From the NCBI RefSeq assembly GCF_048128805.1, contig NC_135998.1:15475656-15539655 (forward strand): a stretch of 64,000 nucleotides of DNA, in the 5' to 3' direction. The notes beneath the pieces were generated by a model. That model was not told the DNA's origin and made no database searches. It saw only the letters and a program-made list of their open reading frames with translations. The position numbers and the translations under genes are program-made. This DNA comes from Centroberyx gerrardi (taxonomy: Eukaryota; Chordata; Actinopteri; Beryciformes; Berycidae). Positions 1 through 12,350 of this stretch are shown piece after piece. Each line of letters starts with the position of its first letter. Within the stretch, counting starts at the first letter, position 1.

Positions 1-928
1 TTGATTTGGTAATAACTACAACAGCCTGACTTTTCGTGGTAACAGTTAGCGATTTTTAAAATTGAAACTATGTCTTTGTGAGCTGTATTTCAAGGTTTTT
101 AGCTTACAAATGGAGCCAATGACTTCCGGGTTGACGGCTAAAAACGGTACGTGGGAAGTCAGAAAGTAACGGGAGTAGAGCAAACGCATTGCTGATTTTG
201 TTATTTTCATAGGATTTGTTGACGGTAAGAAATGCATTAAAAAACACCAGCCTTATCCTTTAAAAAAAGAAAAATACAAGATTAACTTTGACATTGGATA
301 TAGCAGTTTTTTTTTTTGTTTTTTTTATAGTACATTCTGCCTTTATGAATTTTTTTTTGTTTTTTTTTTGGCTACAGCAGATATAGCAGTTTTAATGATT
401 TTAGAATATTTCCAATGTATAAAGTATAGCAATTTTAATTATTTTAGAATATTCCTTATGTAGCCAATAACCTGAAGTTTAATTATCATCAGCTGTCATC
501 TCCAGCTAATTTTTAAAAAGTGTCTATAAAATTTTGACTAATCTGTAGTATTAGATTTGGCTAACTTATACACTGTTTTGGTCAAACAAACACACCCAGA
601 CACCGTACCTTACAGTTAGAAAACCATGATGTTTTAAAGCGTGGTTAATCGTAATCAGTTAAATGCTGCATCTCTAAAAATTGCATACTGGGACTGGAAT
701 AAACTTGTTGTGTAAGGAAGCCAGTTATTTTCCCCACTGCACTGTTCATCAGGACGGAGCCACATTCAGGTCAGTCAACTGGTGTTAGGCGGTTAGTTAT
801 GGCTTTGCAACTGTGGTAGCTAATTTATGTGTTTTAGTTACAACTAGATTAAGCTAGCAGAACAGTTTTGCATAAAAGATTTGGAATTTATCAGGTTTGC
901 TCCTCTCATGCAGCGCCTGAGGCCTGTT

Positions 929-1020
929 TGGAGGGAGGAGTTACAGGAGGGAGGAGTTACAGGAGGGAGGGAGGAGTTACAGGAGGGAGGGAGGGAATAG
1001 AGGGGGGGGGAGGGGGAGGA
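929..1020 (+). repeat. G-rich minisatellite
   Basis: Three tandem copies of GGAGGAGTTACAGGAG-like units, with growing GGGA runs, lead into a G9/G5 run. The plus strand is G-quadruplex prone. Confidence 0.8.
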
Positions 1021-1961
1021 TTTTTTTGTTGTGTACTTTCAAATTCTCGCTCATTTCTCCAAAGTTGCCTACCCCAGCAAAGTCATCACGTTATCCTTTG
1101 GTGGCCTCATTCAAATTAATTGGAAGTAAAAATCCGAATGCTACATCCAGCTGCATCCAATCTTGGTGATTAGTTTATATTATGGTTTTCATCGTGGTCA
1201 AGTGCCAAATAACCCCCATGTTAAAACTAAGTGTAATATTGCTTTAAGTTATCTGGCTCCACCAAGTGGACCTAAATGAATACACACAGTCCCACTGCTA
1301 CCACAGTGACACCACATTTAGTCAGTTATGACTGCTATGCTGCTACAAACTGCAGCGGAGCGGGGATGGGCAAATTTCTGGCATGACATCTACTTTTTCA
1401 TTGGAAACTTTGAGGTGATCTACCAGTGTCAGTCATGCAGCTTCAATGAAAAGAATGGCTATTCATAAAGAGAATTATGTAAATATGAAATGTGTCAATA
1501 AATTCATAAGAGCCTAAATTCTGTCTATTATGGAGTATTACCTGAAACATTCATTCTCATGCTCATTCATACCTAAAAAACTAAATGTTGGCTATTAATT
1601 GCTTCCAGTGATGTGAGAAACTTACCATTACCCATAGAAATGTGTAGTTTACTTTATAGCTGCTATGGGATTTAATTTATTAGGTGTAGGACTATCAGTT
1701 TGCCTGTCAAAGATTTGTGTCTTTATGTTGACAGAGGTACTCATTCTACTTCCTCAGTATAGCCTAAATGAATTAGGTCTTTGTTTTGTTTAAATGTGGC
1801 AAATATAAATCCATTATTGATTTCACATTTTTCCCCCCCAACTGATTTTTTTTTTACTTCCTTTACATAATATCAGACCATTAATAGCCAATAGGTGCAA
1901 CCTCATGCTCTCGTCATTTTAAAATACCTATGTTGTTCATCCAAAGATTGCTCTGTTATTA

Positions 1962-2722
1962 GCAGGGTTATTAAAGTTTTCGATTTTTTGTTGTTTTCAG
2001 TTTGGTTTGGTAGTTTTTTTTTTCAAATAAATGTTTAGTTTCAGTTCTAGTTTTAGTAGGACAGGGTGGTATTTTTTGAGGGTATAATACAAGTTAAGTA
2101 TGTCTGTTTAAAATGTAGTTACATTTATTTTTCAATATATCCTCAACTAACTTAAAGTTGGGACCACTTGTTTTCATCCCGCACAAATGGATTGCACCAG
2201 CAATTTGAATTCAGGCATTTTACCGTAAAACCTTGACTGAATTAATCAAAAACAGAACAATCCACAAAATGCAGATAAAAAATCTGTAATGTGTAGAAGT
2301 GACAGAGAATAAAGAGACGAGCGTGTTTATTTAGTCAAATGACAATTTAGAAATTTGTCATCCCAAATGATAAGTCTGACAAAGAAAAGCGTACAAAGCG
2401 CCACAAACTACAAATTTTCAAACAGGACACAACAGTCCATTAAGGCACAAATATGTAATGTAACCCTAACAGTCTACACAGTCCAATGCAAAGCTGTGTA
2501 AATCGCCTCAACAGTCCACAAAATAAAGAACTCTGCACATTAACAAAGAAAAAAACGAAACTCATTTCATGTTTACTTTTATTTTAGTTAGTTTTACAAG
2601 TAGATCAAATTGTTTTAGTTAAGTTTTAGTTTTTTCAGTCTCATTTTTATTGCTGTTCATGACAATATATTTGAATTCCTAGTTTTCCCTCTTAGTTTAA
2701 TTTATGGTAATAACCTTGGTTA
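1962..2722. mobile_element. Probable old DNA transposon remnant
   Basis: GCAGGGTTATTAAAGTTTTC at the left and GGTAATAACCTTGGTTAATA at the right form short inverted ends (AGGTTATTA type). They enclose AT-rich sequence with TTTTAGTT words common in fish hAT-like MITEs. Confidence 0.4.
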
Positions 2723-4179
2723 ATACCCACTGAAAACATCATGAGTTTTCATTCTGAAGGACCAACTGAGCTTTTTGCCAAAGCAAATGGGATTACCTGA
2801 CAAAACATCACTAGGCCTAAAACCTCGGAAAACCACTGAGATCAGACAATGGGAAGAGGACAAGACAATAGACACGCACAGCCTTGCCTACACATACAGT
2901 ACCTATGCAGGCCAGTGTTGTTGTAATTAAACGCCCTTGTAGAGATCTAGACATGAAAGAGCTGGACAGTTTAACAAGGAGTTTTGGACAGGGCCTTTCT
3001 TATGAATCAAACACCCGCCTTAGACAGGGGCCTTGATGTGCAGCACAGTTATCATAAACGCTGATTATGTTACTACAGCATGGCTGCATGGTGGCTGGAC
3101 GGCAGAGAAACACAGTACAGAGCTGACCAGAACAGAACACAGTGTTCCCTCACCATCCACTACACAGCACCAATGATTCATTCAGGAGAAGCTCCCCTCA
3201 CACCTACCAGACATCGGACAAGACATGCCTTACTTCCCTCAACATGCTGCTGACCTACTTTCCCCCCTGCATCATGGTATACAGAGGGCAGACCCAAACC
3301 TTACACCATCCTCACATCACCAGCAAAAAGCCGGTGCCTAGCTGATGGCTGTGCAGTCTGTACTACAGTCTGTGCTTAACAGCGGTTACAAACTAGCGCC
3401 AAGGCATTATTGCCCAGGAGTCTAAGCTAAATGAGAATTAAGGTTTAGCATAGGTGTAACGCTGTAGACACAGCTCAAAGTCTCAACAGTCTTATCTTTA
3501 TATAAATATCTGGTCAGCAGCTGGCTATTGGTGGGCAGTCTGATCTATAGTAGAAAAAACTGTGTTGAAACATCTGATCACCTCATAGCAAAGTAGTTTT
3601 AAGATGTCGGTGTTGAAAGACACCTCGACCGGCATCTTTACGACCTCTTCTGATGTGGTAACGTTATTTCACTTTCACTGTCAGGACAATGCGACTAAAT
3701 GATGGGTGGCAACACTGAGCCATGTTAAGGATGCATTCGCTTCAACTTAGCATAAGCCTCTTACAAGATTGATTTTAGATGATTTTTTAGGCATCAGCTG
3801 AGTAAACCGACTGATATTGTTCAAGGCAGGGTGTACTGTAGACAATGGTGTACAATGCTGCCTCATAAACGTTAACGAGCTTGCTAGCTAACGTTAGCTA
3901 ATGTGACCACAATGCTCGGTGTCCTCCCTTCCCATTAAAACATCAGCTTCCATCAGCTTCCAGATCATCACAGTACAAAGTAAACTAACAAGCTAATGGG
4001 ACACTCTGTGATTTTCACACCACGCTGGATTGGAAAGCTTTTATCTAACGTTACTGAGAGGTGAACTGAGTATGCAGACTTGTATTTTGATGAATACGCC
4101 CCTACTATGAACAGTACTTAAAACGCCAGAAACCCCGGTGTTTCATCGCTCATGTTTAGAGTCGTTAAACGAGTTTAAA

Positions 4180-4900
4180 AAACATTACGATAACTACTGT
4201 TAACGGTAACGTTAGCCTATGTTCCGCCGCACTGCCCCAGCGGTGCTGCCGGCTGGTCCCATCTGAATAGCGGCTGACAGTAACGTACGCTACCCCGAAA
4301 ACAAGGAGGAGGACGGGAGAACCAGATGGTGGGAGTGTTTTAAACGTTTTCTTTCAAAAACTACTCAGGAAAAGCTATATGTATGTTGCGCTATGTTTAC
4401 GCTAAGTTGTCTGCACAGAGGAAGATGTGTGGTTTGGAAATGAACTGAATATCAGTTGTGCTCCAGTGTGAGCTGCCAGTGGTTTTTGGCGTCCAAACTG
4501 ATGGGATGCACGGTTTAGCTAAGCTAGCTAGCGGCTAACATGTTAGCTGTGGACCGCCGCCAGCTGCCACCTATTATGACGCAAGTGCAGATTTTGTATC
4601 CAGGGTTTTAGCTTCTCCCATTCAGAAACCCATCCAGCGGCTAAATGCTGCACAGCCCGCTGGATCACATGCAAAATGTACAATGCAAAGACACTTTTCA
4701 GGCTTTCTTACCTCCTAAATCTATGCAAGGTTTTCGTAAGCACGAGGTAATCAATCACAACACATGAATCTAGTAGTTTAGGCGCGCCCTTATCCTGCAG
4801 GACGTATCCCTTGTTTCCACAAAACGCTCAGCCAGCCGCTATGCTCTTTCCCTCCTGTCTGCAAATGTATGAACCGGAAGCAACGTGTTAAATCAAGTGG
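4180..4900. promoter_or_regulatory. Promoter-like CpG patch left of the window's first gene
   Basis: This stretch has CpG-containing sequence (GCCGCACTGCCCCAGCGG, GGCGCGCC), an Ets-like CCGGAAG at about 4873 and many copies of the AACGTTAGC/GCTAGC words that are common around fish promoters. On the minus strand a donor (GTAAG at 4712-4708) follows a possible non-coding exon, so a gene could start here and run left out of the window. No coding frame supports it. Confidence 0.3.
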
Positions 4901-5895
4901 AATATTTCACGATGCCAGTTGTCAAGTAGGGCATCTCCTCTCCTCACCTGCAGAAGACTAGCAGCAATCGCTGATTCTCATCGTTATTAAATTCAATCCA
5001 GTACATTGACGACTGGTTGCAGCACATGCGCAAAGGAAATAACTTTTTTTCGCCCAGGACAGTGAATGGGATGGATTGAAGGGAAGCTGGGTGCCTTCAA
5101 GTTACCCTGTTGTGTAGTTTCCATAGTGGTGAATCAATTCATTTGCAAAAATGACAGTCGCCCCCTCCCCTGTCTCTAACATGAAAGAAGAACACCATTA
5201 TGATACAACCATATATCATAAAGACAAGCCTGCTGGTCTAAAGTCATAATCTTTGCCTCTCTTTGCCTTTTCAAGAAAGTTAACCATCATTCTAGGGTCA
5301 AAGGACATAAGACTCTGACCTTTGCACTCCTTTGTATTGGTTGCTTGTAATGTTGGTGATCTAGGAATTGAAGTTTATTCTGCTACTGCACTCTGTAAAT
5401 TTCTCTGGATAAGAGCATTAGGTAAATGCCTAAAGTGTAATGAAAAACTTAAGTAAAGTAATTTCTCAAACTATTAATGCTGAATTTGCTTAACTCTGTC
5501 TCCTCATTATTTGTCTCTTCTTACAAACCACAAAAAGTCAATTAAGAGAGTTCTTTCATCATGATGGCAAATGTCTGTGCAAACTGTTGTGAGGTGACTC
5601 ATGTGAGCCTCATTCAGTTATTGAACATCATTTTTATGTTGTCCAGCGCGAGTGATGTAGTAGGCTAAAGTGTTGGTGGTCAGAATGTTACGATCTCCAA
5701 TCAGATTCAGCAAATTTATTCACAGCTCATTCAGTTACTTACTGATTTGTTAAGGCTGTCAGGTAAACAGAGAAGTCACCTTGTGAGTTGGACTGCACAA
5801 ACACCATATTTGAGTATTTAAAATTGGACAAGTGTGAGATTTGGTGAGTTAGTAAGTAATTATTGAGTAATTAATGCACAGAGATCATTAAAGTT

Positions 5896-5940
5896 TAATC
5901 TAGTCTAATCTAATCCAATCTAATCTAATCTAATCTAATT
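5896..5940. repeat. TCTAA pentanucleotide tandem
   Basis: Repeated TCTAA/TCCAA units (TCTAATCTAATCTAATCTAA) in AT-rich non-coding DNA. Confidence 0.8.
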
Positions 5941-6129
5941 AAGACTAATTCCCAGAGAGGCTTATCTATTCAGTCTATGCTGCGGTTGATTGAAATTTCA
6001 GTTTGGTCATGTTTGTAGAGCAAATCAAACCACTCACTTTGTAAAAGCTGTTAAAAAAGGACAATTCATTGGTAATCAGCAATGAATGGGTGGGAGATGA
6101 AGAAGATGATTAATTCATTTTCGTTACCT

Positions 6130-6420
6130 GCCTATTCCTATTTAGGGTCAAGGGGGGCTGGAGCCTATCCCAGCAAGCACTGAGCAGAAGGTGGGCTGCC
6201 AGCCCATCACAAGGCAAACACTGATAGAAAAACACACTTTCATTCACACCTATGGGGAGTTTAGAGTCTCTAATCCACCTGACCTGCATGTGTTTGGACG
6301 GTGAGAGGAAACCAAGGCGAACACGAGGAGAACATGCAAACTCCACACAGAAAGGACCAGGAGATGAGATGAGATTCAAACCCAGGACCTTCTTGCTGTG
6401 AGGCAACATTGCTAACCACT
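6130..6420. mobile_element. Fish LINE-derived interspersed repeat
   Basis: GGCTGGAGCCTATCCCAGCA, TTTAGAGTCTCTAATCCACC, and GAACATGCAAACTCCACACA followed by GAAAGGACC are the recognisable blocks of a repeat found in thousands of copies in teleosts. The 99-codon frame through it on the minus strand is a by-product. Confidence 0.7.
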
Positions 6421-7252
6421 AATTATATAGAAATAGAAATGCTATTAAATCACAGCTCAGCAGTATGAAAAGTAGCTGATTTTGGTAGGAAAAAAACATT
6501 GGTCTTTTCATTGATTCACTCATCATATTAATTAGGCTTAAATGTTTAGATGTTGTTAATTATGTAACTGGAACCTAATGTTAGATTTTATTTTTCTGTT
6601 TCCTTCATGTCTGGCAGTTTTTATTGTTTCTCTTCCTGGTTTTAAATCAGTAGTGTTATATTATTAAAAATGTATAAAATAAACATCCATAAGACACAGT
6701 GATTAATTTTCCCCATTAATTTCAAAAGTGAAGTTTTAATATATGAAAGCCATAGAGATATCAAAGCAGCTTCCCGGTTCTTTCAGGCTGCTGTGCAAAC
6801 AATCTCAAATGGTTAAACAAAGTACAACAGTTTGTGATATCTTGCCACCACCTGCTACCAAGGATGACACTGATTCAAAGCGTCTCCTGTCTTCTCTCTT
6901 TTGAAGTAACCGCTTGTGGTCCCTCTGACTTGACACGTTTTCTCACTTGGGAATTTAACCACTTATTTTTCTATTCATTTAAAGTACCACCCATTAGCCA
7001 TATGATTACTGTTTACCATTGAAATAGGTTGGTATGGTCATAGTGCACCAATCTACCTTGGCCTTCTCTAACCTTCCCGGCTGTGTGTCATGTGACACTC
7101 AAGCCAAGGGTTCAGAGAGACCATCTCTCTGGGGTCATGGTGCATGACTGTGCCAAAACCAAATAAAATGTATGAAGGTGTACATGTGTAACCATCTGTA
7201 TGTGTTTGTATGCAATTCAGAAAGTGCCCTCTCATCCTAATAGTACCCGTGT

Positions 7253-7280
7253 ATGTGCTTGTGTGTGTGTATGCGTGTCA
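7253..7280. repeat. Short GT repeat just past the long-exon donor
   Basis: An imperfect GT tract (GTGTGTGTGTATGCGTGT) that in the minus-strand transcript is a CA tract about 20 nt into the intron. Confidence 0.85.
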
Positions 7281-7299
7281 GTCCAAAGAAAGACCTTAC

Positions 7300-9880
7300 C
7301 TTTCTTTGCCGGTGGTTTTACTTCTGGTGGTCTCTCTACAGACTTCTTTGGGACATCAAAGGCATGTTTCATCTGGGATACTTTCAGACTCGGGCTCTGC
7401 TCTGCCACCTGAACTTGAGCCTTGGCCCCTTCGGGTTTGCACCAGCCCTGATGTCGGGCCCCCTGGTGCATTTGGTTTGTTTCCTTGATGATTTCAGCCA
7501 CAGGCTTGTAGCAACCCACCGCACTGTCATTGTCTGCATCTTCATCACTACTATAAGTTACTTCTTTACGCTCACCATAGTTACAGTGGTCTTCATTGTC
7601 CCTTGTCCCTGAGAAGGCAGGTTTCGCTCTTTCATTTTCTGCTGTGACCTCAGGGACGTGAAGCGTTTCCGAAGAGGCAAATGGATTTTTGGGCTTTCTT
7701 GCTACAGGAGGAGGTGCGCCTTTATTCCTGGTCCGTCTCTCCATGAAAACTCCTTCCTGCAACATGTCCAGGTTTTTTGTCTCGTCATCAGGAGAAAGCT
7801 TTGCCATACGTTCCCAATAATCAAAGTTGATCATATCTCTGTACCGATCGCCCCTGTGTGATCCCCTTCGTCCCAATGCAACACCTTCCCCAGGGCCAAG
7901 ATCAGCTGACAGGCGTCGCGTGTTGGATGGTATGGTGTAACCACCCATGTCGTCCCACAGCAAGCACATGTCCTGATTAGGTGAAATATTGCTTGAAATA
8001 CCTTTGTTAAAATGAAATGTGTGTCTCCTTTTGACCCTCTCTTCACGAGGCAGATGATCTTTGCCTCTTCTCTGTACATCAGAAGACTGTAATTGTGCAG
8101 TTTTAAGCTTGATTAATGGGTTTTTGGGCTTTTTTGGGACAGGTGGAGGTGGGCCTTTAATTTTGGCCTTTTCTCTTGGTACAGAGTCATCTAGAGAAGC
8201 ACATGAGGTGGCCGTGCCCTCTGGCACCATCTGTGTATTGACCATACTAGTACTGAGTTGTGTTGTCATTAGTGTGTCTCTCTCAGGCAACAGGTGAGTT
8301 AAAGGTGGGGTGATGTTAGCAGAGCAAACAAGTTCACCCTCCCTCTTTAAACTGGTGATCTGTTTCTTTCCATCACAGTCTTCTTCAGGACAAGGAATCG
8401 AATTGCATTGTTCAAATGAAAATGAGGGATTATTTTGCTGTTGTGATATTTTAGAGCTAGGGGGCGGGGCCTTTGGAGGGTGGGACTCGACAGCAGTGTG
8501 GAGCGCTTGGCCCTCCTCTTTCTTGGCACACAAACTAAGTCTACCTGTAACTCCTCCTCTAGCCCTCTTAGAGACAGCGCCAGCAAACCTGCTCCGATGG
8601 GACTGACCAGTTCCCTCTTGTGTGGTGTCTGCAGTAAATTGTGATTTATGGTTTTCCTTTTGATTTTCAGATTCACTCAAAGCAGGACTTGTCTTTTCCA
8701 AGCATCCTTCCCACTTTGCCTTCACGTTGCATGTGATCTCTCTCTCCTCATCAGGCTCCTCCTGCATAGTTGACTGGACAACATCGTCAAGAGTGTTTCG
8801 CACATCATCTGTACACTTACTAATTCTTTTAACTGACGTGGCTTTGTTTTGCCTCGACTGGTGTTCCTCTTTGATGTGAGTAGAAAAGTGTCCTTTGTTG
8901 TGGGTGTTTGTGTTTTGCTCTTGCTCCTCAGTTCTTCCTCTACCAGTTGTCGGAGCGTGGGCAGCTCCAGTATGACTGACTCCTTTTAGCTGACACCTGC
9001 CGCCTGTCACTTCAGCCAAATGTTGACCCATTACCCTCTCAGAACAGCCTGTAGCATGTGCTTCTAGACTGTTGGCTGTGACTGAACGTGTGTCCGCTTT
9101 TATTCTGTTTTTCTGGTGTGGAAGCCCATCCTCACCAAAGGAGGCGGAAATGTCTTCCTTAACTCTTTTTTTTGCAGATGTTTGAGGATTCTCAGTTTTT
9201 TTCCTGTTGCCAAAAGCAGTCTTATCTTTCCCATCAGATGATAACCAAGTCTCATCCTCCTTGAGCACCACAAAGTCCTCCTCATTAGTGGGATCAGATG
9301 CGGTTGTTAGACCCCTGATTTGTATCCTATCAGTCAGAGTGTCAGGACCGAACTTGCTGTGGTCCATCTGTGATTTCTTCCTGTTGTCCTGCTCCTCCAT
9401 GGCAGCGCCAGTAGTCCCAGTATTGGCCATAGCCAATTTCTCAGTGGCTCGCTCTTTCTCTATGATGGGCTCGTAGGGTTGTGTGGCCTCCCTGGGGCTC
9501 AGGACAGTTTTTGACTCCTGTGCAGTTCGGGTGACAGTCCTGCTCTCTTTGTCTCCACCCACCCTCCCTCCCCTGGTGTTTGAAGGGAGCTCCCCCTGAC
9601 TGGGAGGAGGTCTGATTGGCTCCCCAGTTTGGGGGTCTGTGCGGGCAGAAGTGGCAGCGAGCTCTTCTGCCTGCTCAGTGGTCAGGCTGCCGACACTGAT
9701 CCCACCGATACTCTGAGCCGTCACATAACTGCTGTTGCTGCTGGCCCGCTCTCTGGTCTCCGTCGGGGCGTCTTGTTCCCCTCTCCCTGTCTGTTGTGTC
9801 TTTCCCATTCGCTCAGCCCAATCTGAAACACCAAGGGACTCCCCCTCTGTTTCTGGCACCTTGTCCAGCTTCTGGCCCAT
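7300..9880 (-). CDS. Unidentified proline-motif, disordered protein: long first coding exon
   Basis: I do not recognise this protein. One exon carries 860 codons from the ATG at 9880 (MGQKLDKVPETEGESLGVSD) to a donor at 7300 (CCGGCAAAGAAAG then GTAAGGT, phase 1). Reading on to the in-frame stop at 7232 would only translate an intronic CA repeat. The exon begins at 9895 after a CCTAATAG acceptor, and an in-frame TAA sits between that acceptor and the ATG, which supports the start. The protein is hydrophilic, rich in Glu, Lys, Ser, Thr and Gln, with no membrane segment or recognised domain. Two related proline motifs, KGPPPPVPKKPKNP and KGAPPPVARKPKNP, look like SH3 or profilin ligands. Between them is a more ordered-looking stretch with MCLLWDDMGGYTIPSNTRR and FDYWERMAKLSPDDE. 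MGQ could allow N-myristoylation (inference). Further exons should lie at lower coordinates; none was found with confidence. Confidence 0.75.
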
Positions 9881-11549
9881 TCTTGTTTTCTCTTACTATT
9901 AGGAAAAGAGAAAGACAAATGTCACGACACAGCAATGGCTTTATATAACAGCTCACAGTGGTATAATGTGAATGGCTTGCGTCCCCATCCCAAATTTGAC
10001 ATGAGGCCATGTGACAGGCCTCACTGTCTATCTTTAACTATCTTTAATCTTTCTCTATTTCTGTATATTCTTCTATAGCACTCACACTTGCTCTCCCAAG
10101 ACCTCTCTATCTATCTCTTCATATTCTGTCAGAAAGGAATGTTGTGGTGGCTAAAATTAAAGTTGGTCTAACTGCAGCCAGTGAGTCAGAGGGCCAAAAA
10201 GGAAACAGGACAAGTGAGATAATACATGGTGCCAAGGTCAAATAAAATGCCCAGAGAAACTGTGATCTAATGAAAGCTGCCAACTTCATGAATCATTATT
10301 TAGACGCTTCCTAATAATGCATCTAAATAATTACATAAAGACCTTGCTCTTTTATTGTTTGTAAGTTTAATAACTCATTCTATTCTTGCAATCATGGCCC
10401 ATCAGAGCCAGTCAGTGTGAGACATCATGCACTCTCAATTATTGGTTGGGAAACAAGGAGTGTCTGTCCTGTGTCCTCCCCTTCAAACTGACTGAATGTT
10501 TATGATTGTTTTGGTAACGGGGACTAAAGAAAGGTCGGCTGGAATACTGGATTCGAGTCACAAGGGCTTTGACTTTTGAACTGAATTGTTTGTCCGGAGC
10601 TTGATGAGGACAGAGTTTAACCAGCAACATGATGGATAGCCGAAGAGAGATTATTAAAGAGGAAAAAAGCTCAACAGGCTTTAAACTGGCATGTAGACCC
10701 TGAGTATTTTTAGCTTACAAACAAACAAGTACATTTACAAACAAGCAATTATAAAGGTACGATTACACCAGCTATTTTTGCAAAAAACATACACAATCTA
10801 AAATGAAGAAATGACTGATAAAGAGCCAAGTCATATAAACATTTTCCATTATAGATGCTCTTTGATTTTGTGGGTTGAAAGGTGAGTGAGGAAAGAAAGG
10901 TGAGCGAACCTCTCGACCCTGCATCTCTAATCATGCGCTCTACTGCTTATGCTATTTCAAGCCTAAGAGGCGTCGAGTGACACTTGATTTTTTTTCAAGC
11001 TTATCTATTTAACCAACTTGCTTGTCCATGGCAAGTCACACGTGAAACAATTTCCCTTTAGGCTTGGTTACGATTTTGTCATTAGACTGTAGTTCTTGTT
11101 CTCTATGCCATAAATCCACATGAATGAATAGGATATCTGTTAGGTTTGTCATGGCACATACTGTGAAAAAAGTACAATTACACCATAGTGAACTGGGAAT
11201 AAAACTTTTCTGAAGCGTTACGGTCAGTCACTCATTTATGCTCTTCCTCTACCTGGTTACTCCATTCTTTTTATGACATTCTTTTAAACAATCATTGGCC
11301 ACTTCACAAATATGAAAAATAAACATTTGTTTGAGCAGCCAACATATTATTTTCGGACAACTCTGGCTCTGGTATGGTATTGCCATACAGCAATCTGATG
11401 ACTTCATAGCAGTATGCGCCTACCAAAGTCCCTTGCAGCTTTAGTGTATCTAAAGGGTTATTTTAGGATGGATGTGTGTAGGGTTTTATAATGGCAGCTA
11501 GCAGCAGTGGGAGGCATCTGTGACAATGGCTTGTGATATCCCCTCCCTC

Positions 11550-11571
11550 CCCCTCTCTCTCTCTCTCTCTT
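11550..11571. repeat. CT-rich tract
   Basis: A CT dinucleotide run within a longer pyrimidine-rich stretch (11540-11610), between the two minus-strand genes. Confidence 0.9.
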
Positions 11572-12236
11572 TCCATTTACCATTCTCCCCTCTCTCCGTC
11601 TCTCTCATGCTTCCAATATCATGTTCACATTTATAAGAGGCTTGTGACTTAGAGTACACCAACTATTAGCCAGGTCCCAAGATAGGCATTTTCTTTTCCC
11701 AACAAAAACTCTGCCAGGCTTTTAGAACATAAAGTGTATGAAGTAGTATAGCTCAAATTCAAATAGCCAATACAACAGGCTGATATTCAGATGCAGAATC
11801 TAGTTTGATAGTAAAATTGTCATAGTATTATATAAGCCAGGCCTTAGGGTTATAAAAAAAAGATAAATGCTGTTGCCTCAAGGTTGCAAGCTGAAAATAT
11901 GTGATGTAAATGGCTAGAATGAAATGGCTGAGTGTAGTTTACCACAAGCCTATATACCTTATACAATGGTGACATTGTACTTTTGTGACTTACAGTACAT
12001 GAGGAAGAGCGAGACTTAATTTCTCCCTGACCTTTACCATTTAGTTCTTCTCCTAGCCTATCAATACTGTAAGATGTACCACAGCATACCATCAATAAGT
12101 TACATTTCTGTAGATATTTATCCCTAAACCATCTCAACAAATTGTTGGCAGTATAAGAAGTTATCCGAAAGTTTATACTGAGATAAATTCCGGAATGATC
12201 TGAAAGCCAGAGGGGCAGCAGAGTTGAGAAGGTACT

Positions 12237-12350
12237 CACTGAAGCTGATGAAAATGATGGTCTGTCTGTCTGTCTGTCTGCCTGTCCTCCTGCAGGACCA
12301 CAGTCTGTCGGTGAGAAGTTCTGCTTCTCCTGTCACGACTCGGTGTTGCC
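12237..12350 (-). other. Candidate non-coding first exon of the gene at 7.3-9.9 kb
   Basis: The minus strand has a consensus donor (TTCA then GTGAGTACC) with its exon end at about 12237, downstream of a short AGAC tandem (12260-12283). It would splice to the acceptor at 9895 of the long coding exon. No reading frame is needed because that exon opens with an in-frame stop before its ATG. The only evidence is the donor and position, so this is weak. Confidence 0.2.

Larger units (their letters stand above)
1..4179. other. No gene seen
   Basis: AT-rich DNA with T/A homopolymers near 300-370, the G-rich minisatellite and the old transposon remnant listed separately. A CCGGAAGT Ets-like word and a minus-strand donor (GTAAG near 112-116) at the far left could be a promoter/5'UTR of a gene outside the window. 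I found no coding frame with splice support. Confidence 0.5.
4901..7299. other. No confident gene; downstream region of the unidentified minus-strand gene
   Basis: It holds the TCTAA tandem and the LINE-derived repeat. The unidentified gene must continue here or further left after its donor at 7300. One weak candidate continuation is a phase-compatible minus-strand frame from about 6950 (V-RKRVKSEGPQAVTSKERR, stop near 6880), but its acceptor has almost no pyrimidine tract. Confidence 0.35.

Noticed and set aside
6110..6409. 99-codon minus frame as a gene
   Set aside because: It lies entirely within a high-copy fish interspersed repeat.
7232..7299. Extension of the long minus-strand frame into THTHTQAHTRVLLG as protein
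   Set aside because: It is translation of an intronic CA repeat after a consensus GTAAGG donor at 7299-7294.
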